Under the pieces are notes generated by a model. The model did no database searches. It saw nothing but the letters and a program-made list of their open reading frames with translations, and had not been told where the DNA came from. A DNA stretch of 25,674 nucleotides. It comes from Branchiostoma floridae. Taxonomy: Eukaryota; Chordata; Leptocardii; Amphioxiformes; Branchiostomatidae. Position numbers and translations under genes: made by a program. The DNA is taken from positions 14,961,823-14,987,496 of the forward strand of contig NC_049985.1 in NCBI RefSeq assembly GCF_000003815.2. Reading direction: 5' to 3'. Of this stretch, positions 15,286-24,862 are shown one piece after another; positions within the stretch are counted from its first letter, which is position 1; each line of letters begins with the position of its first letter.

Positions 15286-16041
15286 GAGTCATTGCAGGAG
15301 AAAACCAGGCAAAACCAGGCAGAGGTCGAAAGATGGGGGTCGGCCAAATCAACTCAAACTTTTTATGTGTGATAGGTATGGGGAACTATGAACAGCAATA
15401 AGATTTAAACCCTCCAGCTATTCTTCGTTACGGCGTTCTGGGGTCCCCCTCTGAGACCCTCCAAAATCAAACTATTGATGACTGAAAATTACTAAAATTG
15501 CGATGGCTATTCTGATACTTCTGATTAAGATATGACAAAACGTTTTATATTCCCATATTTCATGTGTTCTTACGTTTTACTGACAAAAATTTGAAGATGA
15601 AGTATTGAAATTAAGAGGGTGTTACAGGGGGTTACCGGAACCAATAAAAACACGATTTTCAACTCTCTGAATTTCTGTGATCTTTAAGGGGCTTGTTCTC
15701 CGACACCCAGCAATTTAAATGAATGGTTTTACCTTTACTGGAGAGAGGAATATCTACTAATTGAAAATCAAGCGTCGTCTAATTGGGCCATGAATACCAC
15801 GAGCCGTGAGCGGGGGGTCTTTATGGGGATTTTCCAGCTTTTTGACTACGTTAAAACAGGTAATAGCTGTTCACTATGGGGTAATGGACGGCAACTTTTT
15901 GGTGTTCCTGTGTAGGATCACTGCTTAATTGTCAAAAATGCTTCAACTAATTGCAAGTAATTATTGGGGCTCTGTATGGGGGCTACTTGAAAATGAATTA
16001 TGCTGGTTTTACCCACATTTATTGCTCTGTAAGTCCTCAAA
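15286..16041. repeat. Left inverted arm of the TTAA element
   Basis: It pairs with 18299-19255 in inverted orientation along its full length, for example gggtcggccaaatcaactca, gaagatgaagtattgaaatt, ggcttgttctccgacaccca and ggctacttgaaaatgaatta. Mismatches and small indels are scattered. It includes a local duplication of aaaaccaggc near the tip. Confidence 0.85.
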
Positions 16042-16150
16042 TAGTACATTCCTTAGAATCACAATGATTATGTATTAACCATGTTGTACTTAATGAAAGA
16101 GGCTCTGCATGGGGGTTATCAGGTATCCACCTACATGATATACTCTAACC

Positions 16151-16216
16151 GAATTTTAGGCCTAGCCACAATCGTAGTCTCTTACCCTTTGCAGGTAAAA
16201 AATTACATCAGATCCA
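16151..16216 (+). repeat. 66-bp perfect direct repeat, left copy
   Basis: gaattttaggcctagccaca through ttacatcagatcca is identical to 17657-17722 with no mismatch, although the element's inverted arms have clearly diverged from each other. Confidence 0.95.
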
Positions 16217-17210
16217 ACAAACCGTCATTGCATCAGAAATCTTTGGCAGAAGCGAGAAGAACTGGGTCAGCAATCTCCTGTGCATACGTTTCATGTGAGA
16301 TAGGTGGGTTGGGGAATTATAGATTAAAAGCCATCGAATTAAAAGTCCCATGTTCTTTATAGTATGGAGTTATGGATCCCAATGGCTGCAGTAATTACGA
16401 AGGGAGATGAAGGCAAGTATGATGTGGAGTGTTTTGTCCACATTTTTAACAACTGCCGACAAGACTGGTCAGCTGTCTGTGCTATTCTGCAAAGTGTACT
16501 TCAGACCGTCAGGTCCGTGAATCTTTTACTAATAAAAGTGTTTTTGAGAAATTGCAGGGTGTTATCACTGTGTGCTCTGCTGATTTTGTCTCCGCCAGCG
16601 ATCGGTCAGAAAACTAGCATATCAGTTCTACGCTTCGACTTCTCAGACCCTCAGGAGGCAAGGTGTGAATGCCTGATCATATAATCAGTTCACTTTCCAA
16701 TCGGTCCAACATCCGGTCCATCGAATTTTTTCAGGTCCGGCTAATCTGGACCGGTCCAATGAGAAAAAACGGTTTTGTACCGGTACCCAACCCTACTCAT
16801 GGCCCTGGCCTAGCCTCACAGTCACAAGGAGAAGAATCCGGATTGGGCGTCCCACCAAGTTGTAAATGAAGGCTGGGCCATCCTCACACTCAGGGTTGAC
16901 AATCACGGCAAAGCCTATGATATCACCCCTGACAACTCAGCCACAGTATTCGGTTATGAGGGGTGCCTTGCTTATGAATATTAATGAGCTTACCCTTATA
17001 TGGGCAGTCAGCCGTTGGGGATCGGGCGTCGGCATGGTGAGCAAACAAAGCCATGGTAATACGTAACATGATTGGCTGATAACTTCCCAGCGGCCATTGC
17101 GGGACAGCTTTAGCCTGTTGCAAGCTCTCTCATCGCCTGTTCTCTGATTGGCAGAAAGCTGATGCTGTGCAAGTGACCCACGAGATGTGCACAGCACGTT
17201 AGGGAATCGG

Positions 17211-17601
17211 ATGGCAAGTGGTTGTTCCAGCCCAGCAAGTTATTTTGCAAGACTTTCAGCAGCACAAAGACAGCAAGAAAGCACAGAATCTGTGGTCACT
17301 GGCATGGAAGCGATGGATGAGGAAAGCGAGTGGCAGGCAGGCGCTGCGAAAGACAGTGTATACTTTAATTCTAAGTATTGACTACAGCCATCCTGTCATG
17401 TTAGAAGACATAAACTTGGGAAAACTGGCTATAACCAAAGGTCTCAAATCAATAAAGCTAAAGCAACTGAAGTGCATATCAGATCATTTCCATCTACCCA
17501 TTACAGGTTCTATGACAAGGAAAGTCTCTTGCATACAGGCATTAGAGAACATCTTTAATATCCACATGTACATGTGCAAGTTGATTTTTTTTGTAATTTG
17601 A
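17211..17601 (+). pseudogene. Overlapping short frames in the transposon core; possible SAP-like motif
   Basis: Frame one opens with ATG at 17211 in a fair context and reads MASGCSSPASYFARLSAAQR through AMDEESEW, ending at TGA 17379-17381. Frame two (open over 17218-17601) carries IKLKQLKCISDHFHLPITGS then a basic/hydrophobic stretch to about 17556. Its L..L......LP.TG...K....AL spacing recalls a SAP DNA-binding helix pair. The two frames overlap, so a joined protein would need a frameshift or splicing. The SAP resemblance is weak and by eye. It is probably a decayed exon of the element's own gene, or captured host sequence. Confidence 0.25.
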
Positions 17602-17656
17602 CAAAGTTTTGTAACATGATTTTTACAACAGTGTAGAAACTCTGTACCAAACATGT

Positions 17657-17722
17657 GAATTTTAGGCCTAGCCACAATCGTAGTCTCTTACCCTTTGCAG
17701 GTAAAAAATTACATCAGATCCA
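17657..17722 (+). repeat. 66-bp perfect direct repeat, right copy
   Basis: Identical to 16151-16216. Together the copies flank a 1,440-bp segment of the core. Confidence 0.95.
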
Positions 17723-17882
17723 GCTTATTGTACCAGTCCAAGAAAACTGAACGTGTGCATTTGTGAATATGCATTTCAACAGTGCGTTTGTGTATTTTGC
17801 AGACAGTATGCTCCATTGTAATAGAGTTCTATATGTAAGTTTCTCATAGACTTAATTTTTCTAGTCTGTCCTTATGGTGATG

Positions 17883-17888
17883 AATAAA
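17883..17888 (+). promoter_or_regulatory. Candidate poly(A) signal in the transposon core
   Basis: AATAAA within gatgaataaatgaacag, downstream of the + strand frames of the core. It would suit a + strand transcript of the element but is unsupported otherwise. Confidence 0.25.
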
Positions 17889-18298
17889 TGAACAGTCAGG
17901 CATACTAACAAACCATTGGTATACTTTTACACATCGTATTTTGTTAATATTTAAAATTCTTTGTTAGGGTCATGTTTCTATGTTGTAGATTGTCTATCAT
18001 AGTATACGGTCACCCATGTGGCCTGCAGTGCAGTAAATAGTATGTGGAGTATACTGATAACCCCCATGTAGATCCTTTTTTATTATGTGTCATATGGGGA
18101 AAGCACACTTTGTAAGGGACTTATACTAATTGACGTCTTAGAGATACTGAGATGTGTAAAAGCAGCTTAATTTCATTTCACATATCCTTATATGCCCCAT
18201 ACAGAGCCCAAATAAATAGCAGTAATTAGTTATAGCTTTTTTGACAGTTAAGAATTGTTCCTATACAGAAACACAAATAAATGACATAACTTACCCAA

Positions 18299-19255
18299 TA
18301 TTGAGCATTTACAGAGCAACAAATGCGGGTAAAACCAGCATAATTCATTTTCAAGTAGCCTTACATCCCCCATACAGAGCCCCAATAATTACTTGCAATT
18401 AGTTGAAGCATTTTTGACAATTAAGCAGTGATCCTACACAGGAACACCAAAAAGTTGCCGTCCATTACCCCGTAGTGAGCAGCTATTACCTGTTTTAACG
18501 TAGTCAAAAAGCTGGAAAATCCCCATAAAGACAACGAGACCTTTAACGGTATACATGGCCCAATTAGACGACGAGGGGGAATAAGGGAATATGTTCATAG
18601 TTCCCCATACCTATCACACATAAAAAGTTTGAGTTGATTTGGCCGACCTTTAACGGTATACATGGCCCAATTAGACGACGCTTGATTTTCAATTAGTAGA
18701 TATTCCTCTCTCCAGTAAAGGTAAAACCATTTATTTCCCGCTCACGGCTCGTGGTATACATGGCCCAATTAGACGACGCTTGATTTTCAATTAGTAGATA
18801 TTCCTCTCTCCAGTAAAGGTAAAACCATTCATTTAAATTGCTGGGTGTCGGAGAACAAGCCCCTTAAAGATCACAGAAATTCAGAGAGTTGAAAATCGTG
18901 TTTTTATTGGTTGCGGTAACCCCCTGTAACACCCTCTTAATTTCAATACTTCATCTTCAAATTTTTGTCAGTAAAACGTAAGAACACATAGAATAAGGGA
19001 ATATAAAACGTTTTGTCATATCTTAATCAGAAGTATCAGGATAGCCATCGCGATTTCAGTAATTTTCAGTCATCAATAGTTTGATTTTGGAGGGTCTCAG
19101 AGGGGGGCCCCAGAACGCCGTAACGAAAAACAGCTGGATGGTTTAAATCATATGGCTGTTCATAGTTCCCCATACCTATCACACATAAAAAGTTTGAGTT
19201 GATTTGGCCGACCCCCATCTTCCGACCTCTGCCTGGTTTTCTCCTGCAATGACTC
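18299..19255. repeat. Right inverted arm of the TTAA element, with internal insertion
   Basis: Reverse complement of the left arm, about 200 bp longer. The extra block, about 18533-18736, consists of pieces of the arm itself. ggtatacatggcccaattag occurs three times (about 18549, 18654 and 18753), and the near-terminal phrase ttcatagttccccataccta recurs at about 18594 and 19159. Confidence 0.85.
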
Positions 19256-19303
19256 TTAAGTCATCACCCTACCAAGTGCCGCGGTAGGCGGTGTTTGCGG
19301 CCG

Positions 19304-22300
19304 GTTACCGAAGGGTTCGCTTAGCGGTTTCGCCAAGGGGAAACTTCGTTCGCTTTCGAGCCTTGCAGAAAAGTAAGGAAGTAATTTTGAGTACTCAAAT
19401 TGCTTTCTGCTTATCCCTTACGGGTTTTACTATGAAATTCAAGTGACAAAAGTAACGCAAACTTTGTTGAAGATTCTGGAAGTTCCATCGTATGAGGTCA
19501 CTTTGCAGTTACCGAAGGGTTCGCTTAGCGGTTTCGCCAAGGGGAAACTTCGTTCGCTTTCGAGCCTTGTAGAAAAGTAAGGAAGTAATTTTGAGTACTA
19601 AAATTGCTTTCTGCCTACTCCTTACGGGTTTTACTATGAAATTCAAGTGACAGAAGTAACGCACATTGTGTTGAAGATTCCAGAAGTTCCATCGTATGGG
19701 GTCACTTTGCGGTTACCGAAGGGTTCGCTTAGCGGTTTCGCCAAGGGGAAACTTCGTTCGCTTTCGAGCCTTGTAGAAAAGTAAGGAATTAATTTTGAGT
19801 ACTCAAATTGCTTTCTGCCTACTTCTTACGGGTTTTACTATAAAATTCAAGTGACAAAAGTAACGCACATTGTGTTGAAGATTCTCAAGTTCCATCGTAT
19901 GGGGTCACTTTGCGGTTACCGAAGGGTTCGCTTAGCGAGTTTCGCCAAGGGGTAACTTCGTTCGCTTTCGAGCCTTGTAGAAAAGTAAGGAAGTAATTTT
20001 GAGTACTCAAATTGCTTTCTGCCTTCTTCTTACGGGTTTTACTATGAAATTCAAGTGACAAAAGTAACGCACATTGTGTTGAAGATTCTGGAAGTTCCGT
20101 CGTATGGGGACACTTTGCAGTTACCGAAGGGTTCGCTTAGCGGTTTTGCCAAAAGGAAACTTCGTTCGCTTTCGATCCTTGTAGAAAAGTAAGGAAGTAA
20201 TTTTGAGTACTCAAATTGCTTTCTGCCTACTTCTTACAGGTTTTACTATAAAATTCATGTGACAAAAGTAACGCACATTGTGTTGAAGATTCTCAAGTTC
20301 CATCGTATGGGGTCACTTTGCAGTTACCGAAGGGTTCGCTTATTGGTTTTGCCAAGGGGAAACTTCGTTCGCTTTTGAGCCTTGTAGAAAAGTATGGAAG
20401 TAATTTTGAGTACTCTAATTGCTTTCTGCTTACTCCTTACGGGTTTTACTATGAAATTCAAGTGACAAAAGTAACGCACATTGTGTTGATGATTTCGGAC
20501 GTTCCATCGTATGGGGTCACTTTGCGGTTACCGAAGGGTTCGCTTAGCGGTTTTGCCAAGGGGAAACTTTGTTCGCTTTCGAGCCTTGTAGAAAAGTAAG
20601 GAAGTAATTTTGAGTACTCAAATTGCTTTCTGCCTACTCCTTACGGGTTTTACTATAGAATTCAAGTGACAAAAGTAACGCACATTGTGTTGAAGATTCT
20701 CAAGTTCCATCGTTTGGGGTCACTTTGCGGTTACCGAAGGGTTTGCTAAGCGGTTTTGCCAAGGGGAAACTTTGTTCGCTTTCGATCCTTGTTGAAAAGT
20801 AAGGAAGTAATTTTGAGTACTCAAGTTGCTTTCTGCCTACTCCTTACGGGTTTTACTATAAAATTCAAGTGACAGAAGTAACGCACATTGTGTTGAAGAT
20901 TCCAGAAGTTCCATCGTATGGGGTCACTTTGCAGTTACCGAAGGGTTCGCTTAGCGGTTTCGCCAAGGGGAAACTTTGTTCGCTTTCGAGCCTTGTGGAA
21001 AAGTAAGGAAGTAATTTTGAGTACTCAAATTGCTTTCTGCCCACTCCTTACGTGTTTTACTATGAAATTCAAGTGACAAAAGTAATTATGTAACGCACAT
21101 TGTGTTGAAGATGCTGAAATTTCCATCGTATGCGGTCACTTTGCGGTTACCGAAGGGTTCGCTTATCGGTTTTGCCAAGTTGAAACTTCGTTCACTTTCG
21201 AGCCTTGTAGAAAAGTAAGGAAGTAATTTTGAGTACTCAAATTGCTTTCTGCCCACTCCTTACGGGTTTTACTATGAAATGCAAGCGACAAAAGTAACGC
21301 ACATTGTGTTGATGATTTCGGAATTTCCATCGTATGCGGTCACTTTGCGGTTACCGAAGGGTTCGCTTATCGGTTTCGCCAAGGGGAAAGTTCGTTCGCT
21401 TTCGAGCCTTGTAGAAAAGTAAGGAAGTAATTTTGAGTACTCAAATTGCTTTCTGCTTATCCCTTACGGGTTTTACTATGAAATTCAAGTGACAAAAGTA
21501 ACGCGCATTGTGTTGAAGATTCTGGATGTTCCATCGTATGGGGTCACTTTGCGGTTACCGAAGGGTTCACTTATCGGTTTCGCCAGGGGGAAACTTCGTT
21601 CGCTTTCGAGCCTTGTAGAAAAGTAAGGAATTAATTTTGAGTACTCAAATTGCTTTCTGCCTACTCCTTATGGGTTTTACTATGAAATTCAAGTGACAAA
21701 AGTAACGCACATTTTGTTGAAGATTCTGGAAGTTCCATCGTATGGGGTCACTTTGCAGTTACCGAAGGGTTCGCTTAGCAATTTCGCCAAGGGGAAACTT
21801 CGTTCGCTTTCGAGCCTTGTAGAAAAGTAAGGAAGTAATTTTGAGTACTTAAATTGCTTTCTGCCTACTTCTTACGGGTTTTACTATGAAATTCAAGTGA
21901 CAAAAGCAACGCACATTGTGTTGAAGATTCTCAAGTTCCATCGTATGCGGTCACTTTGCGGTTACCGAAGGGTTCGCTTAGCAATTTCGCCAAGGGGAAA
22001 CTTCGTTCGCTTTCGAGCCTTGTAGAAAAGAAAGGAAGTAATTTTGAGTACTCAAATTGCTTTCTGCCTACTCCTTACGGGTTTTAGCATGAATTCTCAA
22101 GTTACAAAAGTAACGCGCATTGTGTTGAAGATTCTGGAAATTCCATCGTATGCGGTCACTTTGCGGTTACCGAAGGGTTCGCCTAGCGGTTTCGCTAGGG
22201 GGAAACTTCGTTCGCTTTCGAGCCTTGTAGAAAAGAGTAAGGAAGTAATTTTGAGTACTAAAATTGCTTTCTGCCTACTTCTTACGGGTTTTACTATAAA

Positions 22301-24625
22301 ATTCAAGTGACAAAAGTAACGCACATTGTGTTGAAGATTCTGGATGTTCCATCGTATGGGGTCACTTTGCGGTTACCTAAGGGTTCGCTTAGCGGTTTCG
22401 CCAAGGGGAAACTTCGTTCGCTTTCGAGTCTTGTAGAAAAGTAAGGAAGTAATTTTGAGTACTCAAATTGCTTTCTGTCTACTCCTTACGGGTTTTAGCA
22501 TGAAATTCAAGTGTCAAAAGTAACGCACATTGTGTTGAAATTTCTGGAAGTTCCATTGAATGGGGTCACTTTCCGGTTACCGAAGGGTTTGCTTAGCGGT
22601 TTCCCCAAGGGGAAACTTTGTTCGCTTTCGAGCCTTGTAGAAAAGTAAGGAAGTAATTTTGAGTACTCAAATTGCTTTCTGCTTACTCCTTACGGGTTTT
22701 ACTATGAAATTCAAGTGACAAAAGAACATTGTGTTGAAGAATCTGAAAAAATTCCATCGTATGCGGTCACTTTGCGGTTACCGAAGGGTTCGCTTAGCGG
22801 TTTCGCCAAGGGGGAAACTTCGTTCGCTTTCGATACGTAATGCGTAAAGTAAGGAAGTAATTTTGAGTACTCAAATTGCTTTCTGCCTACTTCTACGGGT
22901 TTTTACTATGAAATTCAAGTGACAAAAGTAACGCACATTGTGTTGAAGATTCTCAAGTTCCATCGTATGGGGTCACTTTGCAGTTACCGAAGGGTTCGCT
23001 TAGCGGTATCGCCAAGGGGAAACTTCGTTCGCTTTCGAGCCTTGTAGAAAAGTAAGGAAGTAATTTTTAGTACTCGAATTGCTTTCTGCCTACTCCTTAC
23101 GGGTTTGGCTATGAAATTCAACTGACAAATATAACGCACATTGTGTTGAAGACTCTGGAAATTCCATCGTATGCGGTCACCTTGCGGTTACCGAAGGGTT
23201 CGCTTAGCGGTTACGCCAAGGGGAAACTTCGTTCGCTTTCGAGCCTTGTAAAAAAGAGTAAGGAAGTAATTTTGAGTACTCAAATTGCTTTCTGCCTACT
23301 TCTTACGGGTTTGACTATGAAATTCAAGTGACAAAAGTAACGCACATTGTGTTGAAGATTCTGGAAATTCCATCGTATGCGGTCACTTTGCGGTTACCCA
23401 AGGGTTCGCTTAGCGGTTACGCCAAGGGGAAACTTCGTTCGCTTTCGAGCCTTGTAAAAAAGAGTAAGGAAGTAATTTTGAGTACTCAAATTGCTTTTTG
23501 CTTACTCCTTATCGGTTTTACTATGAAATTCAAGTGACCAAAGTAACGCACATTGTGTTGCAGATTCTGGAAATTCCACTTTGCGGTTACCGAAGGGTTG
23601 GCTTAGCGGTTTCGCCAAGGGCAAACTTCGTTCGCTTTCGAGCCTTGTAGAAAAGTAAGGAAGTAATTTTGAGTACTCAAAGTGCTTTCTGCTTATCTCT
23701 TACGGGTTTTACTATGAAATTCAAGTGACAAAAGTAACGCACATTGTGTTGAAGATTCTGGAAGTTCCATCATATGGGGTCACTTTGCAGTTACCGAAGG
23801 GTTCGCTTAGCAATTTCGCCAAGGGGAAACTTCGTTCGCTTTCGAGCCTTGTAGAAAAGTAAGGAAGTAATTTTGAGTACTTAAATTGCTTTCTGCCTAC
23901 TCCCTACGGGTTTTACTATGAAATTCAAGTGACAAAAGCAACGCACATTGTGTTGAAGATTCTCAAGTTCCATCGTATGGGGTCACTTTGCAGTTACCGA
24001 AGGATTCACTTAGCGGGTTCGCCAAGGGGAAACTTAATTCGCTTTTGAGCCTTGTAGAAAAGTAAGGAAGTAATTTTAAGTCCTCAAATTGCTTTTTGCT
24101 TACTCCTTATGGGTTTTACTATGAATTTCAAGTGACCAAAGTAACGCACATTTTGTTGGAGATTCTCAAGTTCAATCGTATGGGGTCCCTTTGCGGTTAC
24201 CGAAGGTTTCGCTTATCGCTTTTGCCAAGGGGAAACTTCGTTCGCTTGAGCCTTGTAGAAAAGTAAGGAAGTAATTTTGAGTACTCAAATTGCTTTCTGC
24301 CTACTCCTTACGGGTTTTACTATGAAATTCAAGTGACAAAAGTAACGCACATTGTGTTGAAGATTCTCAAGTTCCATCGTATGGGGTCACTTTGCAGTTA
24401 CCGAAGGGTTCGCTTAGCAATTTCGCCAAGGGGAAACTTCGTTCGCTTTCGAGCCTTGTAGNNNNNNNNNNNNNNNNNNNNNNNNNNNNNNNNNNNNNNN
24501 NNNNNNNNNNNNNNNNNNNNNNNNNNNNNNNNNNNNNNNNNNNNNNNNNNNNNNNNNNNNNNNNNNNNNNNNNNNNNNNATTGAATGAGGTCACGTTGCG
24601 GTTACCGAAGGGTTGTTTAGCGGGG
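19304..24625. repeat. 204-bp satellite array, about 26 units
   Basis: gttaccgaagggttcgctta-type unit starts are at 19304, 19508, 19712, 19915, 20120, 20323, 20527, 20730, 20934, 21146, 21350, 21554, 21758, 21961, 22166, 22372, 22576, 22777, 22983, 23187, 23393, 23586, 23790, 23993, 24196, 24397 and 24601. The step is 201-206 bp except for one of 212 (8-bp insertion) and one of 193 (deletion). The last unit decays after about 24625. Copies are highly similar, with point changes such as gattctcaag versus gattctggaag. All units lie in the same orientation. Open frames reported inside simply repeat the unit. Confidence 0.97.
24462..24579. other. Assembly gap (118 N) inside the satellite
   Basis: A run of 118 N. 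Unit starts on both sides (24397 and 24601) are 204 bp apart, so the gap size fits the repeat register, but whole units may still be missing. Confidence 0.99.
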
Positions 24626-24831
24626 ATTCTGGGAAGAAACCTGACCGAGATTGTATATGTCAATATGGCATACTAGTATAGAGAACAAGGAGGTACATGT
24701 AATTATAATCCCGTTGGTCAGTACAACTTTAGCTTTACATTGATTTATGCTCGTCCTTCTTGTTGTACGAGCTGAGATTTTCTGTCCTAGAAGATAGATA
24801 TTCAATAAAGAAACAAATTTAACACATACAC

Positions 24832-24862
<31 letters not shown>

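Larger units (their letters stand above)
16042..18298 (+). other. Core of the TTAA element, no recognised transposase
   Basis: Several short open frames lie here on the + strand: 16081-16362, 16364-16684 and 17187-17601. None gives a recognisable transposase motif. Bases 16698-16800 contain ccggtcc/ggaccgg and ttttgtaccggtacccaacc, which look like a separate small repeat. Inner copies of the arm motif ggctctgtatgggg occur at the core edges (16099-16112; inverted near 18196). Confidence 0.5.
15286..19255. mobile_element. 3,970-bp TTAA-flanked DNA transposon with very long inverted arms
   Basis: TTAA occurs at 15282-15285 and 19256-19259. Immediately inside, GAGTCATTGCAGGAGAAAAC at the left is the exact reverse complement of the right end (gttttctcctgcaatgactc). 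The arms span about 15286-16041 and 18299-19255. The 2.2-kb core holds short open frames, a perfect 66-bp direct repeat and an AATAAA. TTAA duplications are typical of piggyBac and Kolobok elements. The GAGT... terminus does not fit the usual CCC start of piggyBac, so the superfamily is left open. No intact transposase was recognised, so it is probably non-autonomous or decayed. Confidence 0.85.

Noticed and set aside
16081-16684. Transposase in the two + strand frames of the TTAA element
   Set aside because: No catalytic acidic triad or known transposase block could be recognised, and the first frame includes part of the 66-bp repeat.
15286-19255. ProtoRAG-type (RAG-like) transposon known from lancelets
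   Set aside because: The termini, the TTAA duplication and the very long arms do not fit, and no RAG1/RAG2-like frame is present.
19304-24461. CENP-B box-like motif in the satellite (cttcgttcgctttcgagc)
   Set aside because: Only the first TTCG part fits; the required A and CGGG positions do not, so no centromere claim is made.
20323-24676. Open frames of 60-98 codons inside the satellite as separate genes
   Set aside because: They are the same 204-bp unit read through; start and stop positions shift only with small indels.
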